Shown here: piece after piece, positions 43,538-52,669 of the stretch
How the letters are laid out: each line of letters opens with the position of its first letter
How positions within the stretch are numbered: position 1 is the stretch's first letter
The notes under the pieces: model-generated
Databases searched by the model: none
The model's input: the letters and a program-made list of their open reading frames with translations, nothing else
What the model was told of the DNA's origin: nothing
Assembly (NCBI RefSeq): GCF_004088395.1
Contig: NZ_CP035107.1
Coordinates: 1,689,001-1,753,000 of the forward strand
Length of the DNA stretch: 64,000 bases
Reading direction: 5' to 3'
From: Ornithobacterium rhinotracheale
GTDB lineage: Bacteria; Bacteroidota; Bacteroidia; Flavobacteriales; Weeksellaceae
Translations under genes and position numbers: made by a program

Positions 43538-44392
43538 TTATTTTTCAGCCTCAATCATTCGCCAATTGCCCGAGATATCCTTTTTGGCCTCCACTTTGGA
43601 GAATTTTTGGGCTAAGATTTCTTGCGTTTCGTCCTTTAAATTTTGGTGAATTTCCACATAGAGCCGCACCCCTGGCTTGCTGCGCAAAGCGGCATATCGC
43701 CCAATGGCTTCATAGTAGAGCAAGGGCTCTTCCTCTGGGACAAATAGGGCTTTTTGCGGCTCAAAATTCACTACTTGGCGAGGCATTTCTTCCTTCTCGT
43801 TTTCTGGGATATATGGAGGGTTGCTCACTACTAAATCCCATCTTGGCAATTCTTTATCTATGGAGAGTTTAAAAATATCTCTCTCCAAGAAATTCACCTC
43901 GACCATATTAATGTCGGCATTTTTCTTTGCAATCTCTATCGCCTCTTTGCTTATATCAATACCATACACATTGGCATTTGGCAAATATTTTTTGAGCGAA
44001 ATGGCAATCGCACCGCTCCCTGTCCCGATATCCAAAATATTTCCTGAAAAATCTTCTGGATATTTTTCTAAAATCCACTCCACTAGCTCCTCAGTCTCTG
44101 GGCGCGGAATGAGCACCTCTCGATTTACAAAAAATGGGAGCTTCATAAATTCAGTTTTGGCTATTACATACTGGTATGGCTCGCCTTGTTTAAGCCTTGC
44201 CAGCGAGATATCGAATAGCATTTGGCTATGCACTAGCTCGACCCAGCTTTCATCTAGCCCTGCGCGTATGATGCTTTTCCCTTTTTTTAAATATAATTCC
44301 GCTAGCTCATAGAATATGATGTCTATTTCCTGAGGCGTGTATAAATCTTTTAGCTCTTCGTCGTATCTTTTCTTTAATATACGAATTGTCAT
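43538..44392 (-). CDS. prmC: Release factor glutamine methyltransferase (PrmC)
   Basis: The 284-residue protein methylates the GGQ glutamine of peptide release factors. It shows the N-terminal helical PrmC domain (REVLIPRPETEELVEWIL), the SAM site ILDIGTGSGAIAISL and the catalytic NPPYIPENEKE. The neighbouring Gfo/Idh-type gene starts 16 bp away on the same strand. Confidence 0.95.
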   Translation of the reverse strand: MTIRILKKRYDEELKDLYTPQEIDIIFYELAELYLKKGKSIIRAGLDESWVELVHSQMLFDISLARLKQGEPYQYVIAKTEFMKLPFFVNREVLIPRPETEELVEWILEKYPEDFSGNILDIGTGSGAIAISLKKYLPNANVYGIDISKEAIEIAKKNADINMVEVNFLERDIFKLSIDKELPRWDLVVSNPPYIPENEKEEMPRQVVNFEPQKALFVPEEEPLLYYEAIGRYAALRSKPGVRLYVEIHQNLKDETQEILAQKFSKVEAKKDISGNWRMIEAEK

Positions 44393-44407
44393 TTATTTAT
44401 ATTTTTT

Positions 44408-45376
44408 TTATTTATTAAATCTCTGAATAATTTGCAAAGCCAGTGCCAGCGCCTTAGCTCCATCTTCTAGGCTCACGGGGATTGGCTCATCATACATTAT
44501 TGCCTTGGCAAAACTTTCTAATTCATCTAAAATTGCATTATTTGCCGTGATTACGGGGTATTCAAACCAAATTTTCTTTTGCTGCTTCTCTGCATTTTCA
44601 AGGAGCATTGCAAATTCGTCGGTATCATTTTCAGATAAATCTTCCATACGAATGATTTCTGATTTCTTCTCTAAAAAGTCCACCGAAATGTAGGCATCTT
44701 TCTGAAAAAATCGCATTTTTCGCATATTTTTCATTGAGATTCGGCTCGTAGTGATATTGGCCACACAACCATTTTCAAAGGCTAAGCGCACATTAGCAAT
44801 ATCTGGCGTTTCGCTAATCACGGAGACACCACTGCTATGGATTTCCTTCACCTCAGATTTCACCACCGAGAGGATTACATCTAAATCGTGAATCATTAAA
44901 TCCAATACCACTGGCACATCTGTTCCTCTTGGATTAAACTCCGCTAAACGGTGCGCCTCTATAAACAAAGGTGTGCCTAAGCTGCTTTGCACCGCAGTGA
45001 ACGCAGGATTAAATCGCTCTACATGCCCCACCTGCCCTTTTACATTGTGCTTGCGCGCTAGTGCTATGATTTCCTGCGCCTCCTGCTCGGTTTTGGCAAT
45101 GGGTTTTTCTAAGAAAATGTGCTTCCCTTTGCTAATCGCTCTTTTGGCCACCTCGTAGTGCGACAGAGTGGGCGTTACAATATCCAAAACCTCCACGGCA
45201 TCAAGCAGCTCATCTAAATCCGAAAAATACTTATACCCAAATTTAGAGGCCACTTCCTCACCATTATTTTCGTCCGTATCATAAAAGCCCACTAGCTCAT
45301 ACAAGGGGGATTGCTGCAATAATTTTAAATGTATCTTGCCCAAATGTCCTGCCCCTGCGACACCTACTTTTAGCAT
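44408..45376 (-). CDS. Gfo/Idh/MocA-family oxidoreductase
   Basis: The 322-residue protein has the Rossmann motif VGVAGAGHLGKIHLKLL at the N-terminus and the family's EKPIAKTEQEAQEII motif, followed by VGHVERFNPAF. Such enzymes oxidise or reduce sugars or related compounds with NAD(P). The substrate cannot be read off. It is transcribed toward prmC. Confidence 0.88.
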   Translation of the reverse strand: MLKVGVAGAGHLGKIHLKLLQQSPLYELVGFYDTDENNGEEVASKFGYKYFSDLDELLDAVEVLDIVTPTLSHYEVAKRAISKGKHIFLEKPIAKTEQEAQEIIALARKHNVKGQVGHVERFNPAFTAVQSSLGTPLFIEAHRLAEFNPRGTDVPVVLDLMIHDLDVILSVVKSEVKEIHSSGVSVISETPDIANVRLAFENGCVANITTSRISMKNMRKMRFFQKDAYISVDFLEKKSEIIRMEDLSENDTDEFAMLLENAEKQQKKIWFEYPVITANNAILDELESFAKAIMYDEPIPVSLEDGAKALALALQIIQRFNK

Positions 45377-45459
45377 AATCTTCTTTGTTTTAATTTAAGA
45401 GCCTAAAATTAAATATAATTCGCTATATTTTTTTAATTTTTCGGTGTTTTTTTTCATTT

Positions 45460-46128
45460 TTGCAAAAAAATAGGGGATTGGAAGAGACTTTTAAACACAA
45501 AGGACTGAGAAAAAAATTAATTGACCTACTGAGGGCCAAAGGGATAAATGATGAATTGGTGCTTAATGCGATGAATAAAGTCCCAAGGCACTTGTTTATA
45601 GATTCTGCCTTTGAGTCGCACGCCTATGAGGATAAAGCCTTCCCTATTGCGGCGGGGCAAACGATTTCGCACCCGTTTACTGTGGCATTTCAGTCTTCAT
45701 TACTGCAAATTCAGCCAGGGGACAAAATTCTGGAAGTGGGTACAGGCAGTGGCTACCAAACCTCTATCTTGGTGGCGATGGGCGCCGAGGTGTATACCAT
45801 TGAGCGACAAAAAACATTGGTGGATTTTTCTAAAAATATTTTAAACAAAATCGGCTTCACCCCTAAGTACCAAACCTTTGGCGATGGCTACAAAGGGATG
45901 CCCACCTTTGCCCCTTTTGATAAAATCATCGTAACGGCGGGGGCGCCTATTTTGCCCAAAAAACTGCTCCGTCAATTGAAAATTGGGGGTATGGCTGTGA
46001 TTCCTATTGGAGAAAAGGAGCAGAAAATGTATACTTTCCTGCGCGTATCTGATAAGAAATTTGAGCAAATGAGCTTTGGGGATTATCGTTTTGTTCCTAT
46101 GTTAGAAAAAAAGGATATAGCGGATTAA
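45460..46128 (+). CDS. pcm: Protein-L-isoaspartate O-methyltransferase (Pcm)
   Basis: The 222-residue protein repairs isoaspartyl damage using SAM. Motifs: PRHLFIDSAFESHAYEDKAFPI, GQTISHPFTVAFQSSLL, the SAM site ILEVGTGSGYQTSILVAMGAEV and DKIIVTAGAPILPKKLL. There is no in-frame ATG at the N-terminus; the conserved start region (TFKHKGLRKKL) must be reached from TTG at 45460 or 45478. The end lies 4 bp short of overlapping the glycosyltransferase on the other strand. Confidence 0.92.
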   Translation: MQKNRGLEETFKHKGLRKKLIDLLRAKGINDELVLNAMNKVPRHLFIDSAFESHAYEDKAFPIAAGQTISHPFTVAFQSSLLQIQPGDKILEVGTGSGYQTSILVAMGAEVYTIERQKTLVDFSKNILNKIGFTPKYQTFGDGYKGMPTFAPFDKIIVTAGAPILPKKLLRQLKIGGMAVIPIGEKEQKMYTFLRVSDKKFEQMSFGDYRFVPMLEKKDIAD

Positions 46129-46366
46129 AAAAAAGAACTTTCTAATTTGTTTAATATTTTTAAAATCAAGCCCATCCCTCTAAATGATTTTTTATAAAAT
46201 AGCCCTCTCAAACGCATTACTGCGTAAAAAAGCGCAGCATTTGGTGCATTACAGAGTTCTAATTGGCAATACTTAGGTATAACTTTTTTATAATTATGAT
46301 AGAAATACTTGTAGCCAAATTTGCTACTTAGAGCAAATGCGTGAAGGATTATCTTGCGAATGAAGG
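46125..46366 (-). other. Out-of-frame C-terminal part of the phase-variable glycosyltransferase
   Basis: Past the AAGG tract a different frame stays open as KAFIRKIILHAFALSSKFGY and runs to a stop at 46125, with the helical, basic C-terminal look of GT2 family members. With one repeat unit fewer this frame follows the N-terminal domain directly and gives a 344-residue protein. Confidence 0.8.
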
Positions 46367-47163
46367 CCTTCCTTCCTTCCTTCCTTCCTTCCTTCCTTCC
46401 TTCCTTCCTTCCTTCCTTCCTTCCTTCCTTCCTTCCTTCCTTCCTTATCAACGAAGTAAATCATTTTATCTATCACAGAGACGGTATCATCTATGTGGGA
46501 TTTAGTCAGAGTTGAAGTAGCATTCTCCCCGTGCTTAAGATAAACATAGGTAACCTCACTTACTGCAAAAACTGACTTTACTCCATTAAACACCTGAAAA
46601 GAAAAGTACATATCTTCATTCATTTTAATACCAATGGGATATTTTATATCACGCTCTCTTAATAGAGATAGTTTATATAAGTTACTATGTATCTGATAAG
46701 ATGCATTTCTAAAGCAATAATCCCTAGCCGTATCCTCATCTCTTAAATCAACCTCTTTCCCCTTAGATAAAACTGGCTCTTTTCCCTCAAAAATCATAGC
46801 CTTATTGCCTAGCACTAAATCAAAATCGTATGATGATATAGGCGCCACAAGCTCTTTCAAGGCATTATTTCCCACTAAATAATCATCTGCATCTACAAAC
46901 ATTATATACTCCCCCTGAGCAATATCTATCCCTAAGTTTCGGGCAGATGACACCCCTCCATTTTCTTTTGACACTAATCTAAAACGCTCATCTTTACTTT
47001 GCCACCTCAAAGCTATTTCCTCAACATCATCAGGGCTACCATCATTTATAATTAAACATTCATAATCTTGATATGTTTGCTCATAAATTGACTGCAAACA
47101 TTTATCTAAAAACTTCTCCACATTATAACATGGAACAACAATTGAAATTAATGTTTTTTTCAT
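46324..47163 (-). CDS. Phase-variable glycosyltransferase family 2 (present frame truncated)
   Basis: The 279-residue product in the current frame has the complete GT-A nucleotide-sugar domain: ISIVVPCYNVEKFLDKCL, CLIINDGSPDD, GVSSARNLGIDIAQGEYIMF and the DxD-type motif FVDADDYLV. After FVDK it enters a KEGR repeat encoded by 20 AAGG units and then reads GLHSQDNPSRICSK and stops, instead of the expected C-terminal helix. Likely transfers a sugar to a surface polysaccharide or LPS; donor and acceptor unknown. It lies downstream of tsaC-like on the same strand. Confidence 0.9.
   Translation of the reverse strand: MKKTLISIVVPCYNVEKFLDKCLQSIYEQTYQDYECLIINDGSPDDVEEIALRWQSKDERFRLVSKENGGVSSARNLGIDIAQGEYIMFVDADDYLVGNNALKELVAPISSYDFDLVLGNKAMIFEGKEPVLSKGKEVDLRDEDTARDYCFRNASYQIHSNLYKLSLLRERDIKYPIGIKMNEDMYFSFQVFNGVKSVFAVSEVTYVYLKHGENATSTLTKSHIDDTVSVIDKMIYFVDKEGRKEGRKEGRKEGRKEGRKEGRKEGLHSQDNPSRICSK
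46367..46446. repeat. Tetranucleotide tract (CCTT)20 inside the glycosyltransferase gene
   Basis: Eighty uninterrupted bases of CCTT (AAGG in the coding strand). 80 is not a multiple of three, so copy number sets the reading frame: 19 copies joins the full-length C-terminus, 20 (here) reads a 14-residue wrong tail, and 21 stops after five extra residues (PSFAR). Confidence 0.97.
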
Positions 47164-47184
47164 ATTCTATTATAATATTTTTCT

Positions 47185-47745
47185 CTACGCTCTAATAACT
47201 TTCACCTGCCCATCTATACCGATCTTTATAATGGAGGAGCTCGTATATTTTGGCACAAAATCCTTGGCCTCAGGCAGAATATAATCTACTTTTTCTATGA
47301 TTTGGGGATTAATCTGTGCATAAGTCTCGGGGGCGGCCTCTCCTGAGATATTTACCGAGGTAGAGACGATAGGCTCGCGCACTTTACCAATGATTTTCTG
47401 CAAAGTAGGCTCTTTTACCATACGAATTGCCACTGTGCCGTCTGGCGACTGGGCATAGGTGGGCAGTGATAAAATTTTGTCATACACTATGCTCACTGGC
47501 TTTTCGCTTAAATCCATTATATCCCAAGCCAATTCAGGCACTTCCACCACTTGCTGCAAACGCGCGAGGGTATCTACTAAGAGGATAAAACTTTTATTTT
47601 TATGTCTTTGCTTAATATCAAAAATCTTATCAATAGCTGCTTGGTTTGAGACCAAGCAGCTTAACCCAAATGTGGTATCCGTGTGAGTAAGAATCACACC
47701 GCCCTCTTGCAAAATTGTGGCGACTTTGGCTATATCTGTATGCAT
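47185..47745 (-). CDS. tsaC: L-threonylcarbamoyladenylate synthase (TsaC/Sua5/YrdC family)
   Basis: The 186-residue protein catalyses the first step of t6A tRNA modification. It has the YrdC fold pattern: GGVILTHTDTTFGLSCL at the N-terminus, KSFILLVDTL, GTVAIRMVKEPTL and PIVSTSVNISGEAAPET. The C-terminal Sua5 extension is absent. It is the gene just upstream of the phase-variable glycosyltransferase (21 bp apart), which may be co-transcribed. Confidence 0.9.
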   Translation of the reverse strand: MHTDIAKVATILQEGGVILTHTDTTFGLSCLVSNQAAIDKIFDIKQRHKNKSFILLVDTLARLQQVVEVPELAWDIMDLSEKPVSIVYDKILSLPTYAQSPDGTVAIRMVKEPTLQKIIGKVREPIVSTSVNISGEAAPETYAQINPQIIEKVDYILPEAKDFVPKYTSSSIIKIGIDGQVKVIRA

Positions 47746-47758
47746 ATGGAGCTTTCTT

Positions 47759-48574
47759 TTACACGGCTACATTATTCTCTCGTAGCGCCTCGTTTAGAGA
47801 GGTCTTTTTATCGGTAGACTCTTTTCTTTGACCTATGATAAGGGCGCAAGGCACTTGAAATTCGCCCGCAGGGAATTTTTTAGGCATAGTCCCAGGGATT
47901 ACCACAGAGCGCGGTGGCACATAGCCTTTTAGCTCTTTAGGCTCAGCGCCTGTTACATCAATAATTTTGGTAGAGGAAGTGAGCGTAACGCCCGCACCTA
48001 TCACAGCTTCCGCGCCGATGTGCACCCCTTCTACTATGATGCATCTTGAACCGATGAATGCATTATCTTCCACAATTACGGGAGCCGCTTGAAGAGGCTC
48101 TAGCACGCCACCTATGCCCACGCCACCGCTTAGGTGTACATTTTTGCCAATTTGCGCACAGCTTCCCACCGTGGCCCAAGTATCTACCATAGTACCTGTT
48201 TGAACATGAGCGCCAATGTTTACATAAGAGGGCATCAGTACCACGCCACTTTCAAGGAACGAGCCGTGTCGTGCGATGGCGTGCGGCACCACGCGCACCC
48301 CCTTGTGAGCGTAGTCTCTTTTCAAAGGAATTTTATCGTGAAACTCAAATGGGCCTACCTCTATGGTTTCCATTTGCTGAATGGGGAAGTATAGCACCAC
48401 TCCTTTCTTCACCCATTCGTTCACTTTCCAGTCGCTACCATTTGGCTCAGCCACACGCACACGCCCAGCGTCTAATTCATCGATTAAATGTCTTATGGCT
48501 TGTTGTGTTTCTTTTTCTTTAAGCAATTCGCGCTCTTCCCATGCTTTTTCTATAAGGTTTTGTAAATCGGTCAT
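47759..48574 (-). CDS. dapD: Tetrahydrodipicolinate N-succinyltransferase (DapD)
   Basis: The 271-residue enzyme of the succinyl branch of diaminopimelate/lysine synthesis. It shows a left-handed beta-helix with hexapeptide repeats (VIVEDNAFIGSRCIIVEGV, HIGAEAVIGAGVTLTSS) and the VVPHAIARHGSFLESGVVLM block. The C-terminus ends in RENNVAV. A TATATTTG box lies 27 nt upstream; it is 13 bp from tsaC-like. Confidence 0.95.
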   Translation of the reverse strand: MTDLQNLIEKAWEERELLKEKETQQAIRHLIDELDAGRVRVAEPNGSDWKVNEWVKKGVVLYFPIQQMETIEVGPFEFHDKIPLKRDYAHKGVRVVPHAIARHGSFLESGVVLMPSYVNIGAHVQTGTMVDTWATVGSCAQIGKNVHLSGGVGIGGVLEPLQAAPVIVEDNAFIGSRCIIVEGVHIGAEAVIGAGVTLTSSTKIIDVTGAEPKELKGYVPPRSVVIPGTMPKKFPAGEFQVPCALIIGQRKESTDKKTSLNEALRENNVAV

Positions 48575-48600
48575 TTTTTCTAATTTTTGTATTTAAACTA

Positions 48601-48608
48601 CAAATATA
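48601..48608 (-). promoter_or_regulatory. -7 box TATATTTG of dapD
   Basis: Minus-strand match to TAnnTTTG; the leader would be about 20 nt. It likely drives dapD, tsaC-like and the phase-variable glycosyltransferase. Confidence 0.5.
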
Positions 48609-48633
48609 ATCAGTTTTTGGCAAAACTATCTTT

Positions 48634-49797
48634 TTATTTATAAATCTTATTTACGATTAAGGCAATTGCTCCATCACCTGTAACATTGCACGCCGTGCCA
48701 AAGCTATCCATCGCTATGTAAAGGGCAATCATCAGGGCTACGGCCTCTTGGTTAAAGCCCATCATACTTTGCAGGATTCCCACGGTGGCCATAATGGCGC
48801 CACCGGGCACGCCTGGGGCGGCAATCATCACGATGCCAAGCATCAGAATAAAGCCTGCAAAAAGCTGAAAATCATACGGCATTCCTTGCATAAGCATCAG
48901 CGCGATGGTACAGGCAACGATTTTCATAGTGCTGCCCGCTAGGTGTATGGTGGCGCACAGTGGCACGGTGAAGCCGGCAACATCTTCATCTACGCCATTG
49001 AGGCGCACTTGCCTAAGCGTTACGGGGATGGTGGCTGCGGAGGACTGGGTGCCGAGGGCGGTGAAGTATGCAGGGAGCATTACACCGAGGGCTTTGATGG
49101 GGTTTTTCTTGGTGATTAAGCCCGCAATTAGGTATTGCATTAAAAGTAAGCCTATGTGCATCAAGAAAATAACTCCTATGATTTTTAAAAATACGGATAG
49201 CACCGCTGCGACTTTTCCGCTAAATGCCATCTGCGAAAATATGCCTAAAATAAAGAAGGGCAACAGGGGAATAATGACGCGCTCTATGACTTTTACAATG
49301 ATTTCCTGAAAATCCTTAAACACACTTCCTAGCACTGAATTTCGCTTAAATGATAAGCCTAAACCTATCATAAAGGCCATCACTAGCGCCGACATAATGT
49401 TGATGACGGGCGGAATTTGAATTGAAAAATATGGCACGGCCTCTCTTGCATTCTCCGACAACTGGCTGACTTGGTAGTCTTGTGAGGAGATGAGCCTAGG
49501 AAACACAGCTTCGCTCACAAAATAAGTCATAAAACCGGAAAAAAAGGTAGAAGCATAAGCGATTAAAACCGTGATGATTAAAAGCTTACCCGCACTCTTG
49601 CCCAAATCAAAAATGGCGGGTGCCACAAGCCCTAAGATAATCAAGGGAATTGAGAAACTTAAAAACTCATTGAATAGGGCATTGAATGTTGCAAAAATTC
49701 TATTAAGCCACTCGGGCAGATACAGCCCCGAGAGTACCCCGAGAAGAATTCCTACAAAGACTTTAAACAAAAGGTTTGAAAATATTTTACGAGCCAT
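48634..49797 (-). CDS. Dicarboxylate/amino acid:cation symporter (DAACS family)
   Basis: From the Met at 49797 (MARKIFSNLLFKVFVG) the protein is 387 residues with about eight hydrophobic helices. Family motifs are FTVPLCATIHLAGSTMKIVAC (HP/TM region), ALGTQSSAATIPVTLRQV and AMDSFGTACNVTGDGAIALI. These importers take up glutamate, aspartate, serine or dicarboxylates; the substrate is not assigned. The longer reading from 49863 adds a basic extension that looks unlikely. Confidence 0.85.
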   Translation of the reverse strand: MARKIFSNLLFKVFVGILLGVLSGLYLPEWLNRIFATFNALFNEFLSFSIPLIILGLVAPAIFDLGKSAGKLLIITVLIAYASTFFSGFMTYFVSEAVFPRLISSQDYQVSQLSENAREAVPYFSIQIPPVINIMSALVMAFMIGLGLSFKRNSVLGSVFKDFQEIIVKVIERVIIPLLPFFILGIFSQMAFSGKVAAVLSVFLKIIGVIFLMHIGLLLMQYLIAGLITKKNPIKALGVMLPAYFTALGTQSSAATIPVTLRQVRLNGVDEDVAGFTVPLCATIHLAGSTMKIVACTIALMLMQGMPYDFQLFAGFILMLGIVMIAAPGVPGGAIMATVGILQSMMGFNQEAVALMIALYIAMDSFGTACNVTGDGAIALIVNKIYK

Positions 49798-49903
49798 AGT
49801 TTTATGCGTTTTTTCTAATTTAAAGACCACTTTTGGCCTTAGTTTTAAAAACAATCCTGACAAATGTACTAAAATTTTACTTTTTTATAATACTTAAATA
49901 CCT

Positions 49904-49911
49904 TACTTTTG
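49904..49911 (+). promoter_or_regulatory. -7 box TACTTTTG of the MarC-family gene
   Basis: TACTTTTG matches TAnnTTTG; the ATG at 49938 is 26 nt downstream. Confidence 0.5.
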
Positions 49912-49937
49912 CACCAAAACCTACGCTTATAATTATT

Positions 49938-50555
49938 ATGACAGATTTACTCACCTTTTCAGTTGGTGCTTTTGTGAGCATCTCCACTTTGACCAACCCG
50001 ATTACGAATGTACCGATTTTTCTTGGATTATTGGGCGACGAAGATGATGAGACACGCAAGCGAATTGCCCAAAAAGCATGCCTGATAGCTTTCTTTATCC
50101 TATCCTCCTTTGTGCTTTTAGGTACTTATATTTTTAGCATTTTTGACATCACAGTACCTTCCTTTAAAATCACTGGGGGGCTTCTTGTATTTTATGTAGG
50201 TTTTGAAATGTTGCTTTCTAAGAAATCCACCATCCGCAGCTCGGGGATTGAGAAGCCTGATGATGATGTAGCAATTTCTCCTCTGGCAATCCCTTTTGTA
50301 GCGGGGCCTGGTGCCATTGTAGCCTCTATGAACTCCGTCTCAAACGCCGATTTCTTCCGCGTTTTGATTGTGGTTTTAATCATTGCCTTAATTATGGCGC
50401 TAAATTACTACGCCTTTAATTTCAGCAGACTTATTATCAAAAGATTAGGGAAAAATATCATCAATGTTTTAGGCAAAATTATGGGGCTTATCATTGCCAT
50501 CATCGGGACCGATATGTTTATTCAAGGGATTAAGCTATCGTTTCATTTAAACTAA
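49938..50555 (+). CDS. MarC-family membrane protein
   Basis: From the ATG at 49938 (MTDLLTFSVGAFVSISTLTN) the protein is 205 residues with six hydrophobic helices and the family pattern LTNPITNVPIFLGL, KITGGLLVFYVGFEML and SPLAIPFVAGPGAIVASM. MarC-family proteins are integral membrane proteins of poorly known function. The open frame upstream of 49938 is a poor leader. Confidence 0.88.
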   Translation: MTDLLTFSVGAFVSISTLTNPITNVPIFLGLLGDEDDETRKRIAQKACLIAFFILSSFVLLGTYIFSIFDITVPSFKITGGLLVFYVGFEMLLSKKSTIRSSGIEKPDDDVAISPLAIPFVAGPGAIVASMNSVSNADFFRVLIVVLIIALIMALNYYAFNFSRLIIKRLGKNIINVLGKIMGLIIAIIGTDMFIQGIKLSFHLN

Positions 50556-50584
50556 AATTTCTAAAAAAACAAAGCATAAAAAAC

Positions 50585-50612
50585 GCTGAAAATATAAATT
50601 TTCAGCATTTTT
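50585..50612. terminator. Bidirectional terminator between the MarC-family gene and mltG
   Basis: GCTGAAAAT pairs with ATTTTCAGC around ATAA, with A and T runs on either side, at a convergent junction. Confidence 0.85.
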
Positions 50613-50630
50613 TTGTTTTTATTAAATTCA

Positions 50631-51662
50631 TTATTTAATGTTATTCTTTTTTAGCCATTGGCGATATTTGGCTGCATTTTTTTGATGCTCTGCATAGCTA
50701 TTGGTAAAATTATGATAGCCAGGACGGTCTGGATCGGCACAGAAAAAGATGTAATCGTGTTTTTCTGGTTTTAAAACCGCATCTATCGCCGTGGTGTTTG
50801 GCAAACAGATCGGTGCAGGGGGCAAACCATAATTCAAATATGTATTATAGGCAGAAAGCGTTTTTAGATGTTTTTGATAAACGCGCTGCACCTTTTGTGT
50901 GAAACCATGTTGCAATTTATAAGCATACACCGAAGTAGGATCGGCTTCTAGTTTTTTGCCTTGTTTTAAACGATTGAGATAAGCACCCGCCACACGAGCT
51001 TGCTCATCGGGTTTGGGCGATTCCATTTGCACGATAGAAGCTAGTGTGTAGACCTCAAGCTCAGTCATTCCAGAATCTTTGAGTTGTTGTTTTCTTTTAT
51101 CGTTCCAGAATTTGTCGTGTTCCTTCAGCATACGATCCACGAAATCTTTGCCCGATGTAATCCAAAAGAAATTATAGGTATCTGGAATAAAATAGATTTT
51201 GGCAGTTTCCATGTCTAAGCCATTTTCCTTCACACGCGGATTGTTTAAAATTGCCTCTACAATACTTGCAGAATCCGCCGTAATGTTTTTGGACGCATCT
51301 CTTGCCAAATGAAAAATCGTAGGCGAGTTAGGAATACGAATCTTTACCTCGGATTGTTTTCCGCTTTTTAAAACATTCACCAACTCTTCGTTGGACATTT
51401 CGGGCTTTAATTCATATTTTCCCGATTTTACATTTTTATCATAATCCTGCGTGCGCGCATAGGCATCAAACTGATTGATATTTTCTAGATGCGGCGCCAA
51501 AGAATCGAGCACGCTTTGGTAGGTTGCATTTTCTGGTATATATAGAAAGGCTTTTTCCTTAACCAAAGATTTAGATTTATAAAAATATCCACAACTTTGA
51601 AACAAAAGAAAGGAAAATAAAAAACCTAAAAAATATGTTTTTTTCATCATTTTTTTAATCAT
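50631..51662 (-). CDS. mltG: Endolytic transglycosylase MltG-like protein
   Basis: The 343-residue protein cleaves nascent peptidoglycan strands. YceG/MltG pattern: YELKPEMSNEELVNVLKSGKQ in the LysM-like region, TLASIVQMESPKPDEQARVAGAYLNRLKQG around the catalytic Glu, and NTYLNYGLPPAPICLP, GYHNFTNSYAEHQK near the end. The N-terminus reads MIKKMMKKTYFLGFLFSFLL, then FQSCG, so it may be lipid-anchored rather than a simple membrane protein. Its ATG overlaps the dapF stop (TAATG). Confidence 0.9.
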   Translation of the reverse strand: MIKKMMKKTYFLGFLFSFLLFQSCGYFYKSKSLVKEKAFLYIPENATYQSVLDSLAPHLENINQFDAYARTQDYDKNVKSGKYELKPEMSNEELVNVLKSGKQSEVKIRIPNSPTIFHLARDASKNITADSASIVEAILNNPRVKENGLDMETAKIYFIPDTYNFFWITSGKDFVDRMLKEHDKFWNDKRKQQLKDSGMTELEVYTLASIVQMESPKPDEQARVAGAYLNRLKQGKKLEADPTSVYAYKLQHGFTQKVQRVYQKHLKTLSAYNTYLNYGLPPAPICLPNTTAIDAVLKPEKHDYIFFCADPDRPGYHNFTNSYAEHQKNAAKYRQWLKKNNIK

Positions 51663-52435
51663 TAAATAGTAATCTCGCCTTGAAACACTTGCTTGGCAGG
51701 TCCCGTTAAAAATACTTGTACAAATTGCTTATCTGAGGGTTCAAATTCCACAAAAAGAGTTCCGCCGAGGGTTTCAATCTCGATTTTCTTTTGGTCGGTT
51801 TTATCATTGGCAAAATAAGCAATTGCCGAAGCCGTAACGCCCGTTCCGCAAGAATAAGTTTCGTCCTCCACCCCACGCTCGTAAGTTCGCACTTTTAGTT
51901 TTTTAGGCGAAAGGATTTCAACAAAATTCACATTAGTGCCTTCGGGGTACAATTCTGAATATCGGATTTTGGCACCTGCATTTTTCACATCCATTTCATC
52001 TGTATTATTGACAAATTCCACATGGTGTGGCGATCCTGTATTTAGAAATGTGTATTCTGGCTGAATTTTGATAGAAGCTACATCAATCATCTGCAAACGA
52101 ATATTTTCCCCAATAAACTCGGCAGAATGCCTACCATCGATGGCATTAAACTCCACCAAATCCCCATTTACTAAGCCTAAATCTTTCATAAACTGCGCAA
52201 AGCATCTACCGCCGTTTCCACACATAGTGCTCTCATTTCCGTCTGAATTGAAATAGCGCATTTGGTACATATTATCTTTTTCGAACAAAGTAATCAAGCC
52301 ATCTGCCCCCACTCCCATACGGCGTGTGCATAGACTTTCAATCGTTTTTTGGTTATAATTAAAGATAGTTTCTCGGTCGTCGATCATCACAAAATCATTG
52401 CCCGCTCCTTGATACTTATAAAAGTGTATTTTCAT
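51662..52435 (-). CDS. dapF: Diaminopimelate epimerase (DapF)
   Basis: From the Met at 52435 (MKIHFYKYQGAGNDFVMIDD) the protein is 257 residues. The two catalytic cysteines are in STMCGNGGRCFAQFM and DETYSCGTGVTASAIAY. It converts LL- to meso-diaminopimelate. It is translationally coupled to mltG, which uses peptidoglycan. A reading from 52492 adds a basic extension not expected in the family. Confidence 0.95.
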   Translation of the reverse strand: MKIHFYKYQGAGNDFVMIDDRETIFNYNQKTIESLCTRRMGVGADGLITLFEKDNMYQMRYFNSDGNESTMCGNGGRCFAQFMKDLGLVNGDLVEFNAIDGRHSAEFIGENIRLQMIDVASIKIQPEYTFLNTGSPHHVEFVNNTDEMDVKNAGAKIRYSELYPEGTNVNFVEILSPKKLKVRTYERGVEDETYSCGTGVTASAIAYFANDKTDQKKIEIETLGGTLFVEFEPSDKQFVQVFLTGPAKQVFQGEITI

Positions 52436-52669
52436 TTGGCTAAGATAAATATTTAGTGCTTTACGCCTTTTATTTTTTAATTGATTTAACACATTCTCTG
52501 CAAATATGATAATTTTAAAAGTATTTTGATTAGAGATAATCTACAAATACTACATGTAAATTTAAACTATTTTAACCCAAGTTAAAGATTGTTAAACATT
52601 TAGTTTCAGTGAAGTTTATGGTACCAAATTTGATTTTAACATCTTACGAACAAATAAAACTTTTATACA

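Noticed and set aside
46125-46451. Independent 108-residue gene starting in the AAGG tract
   Set aside because: It is the out-of-frame C-terminal part of the glycosyltransferase; frame counting shows one repeat unit joins them.
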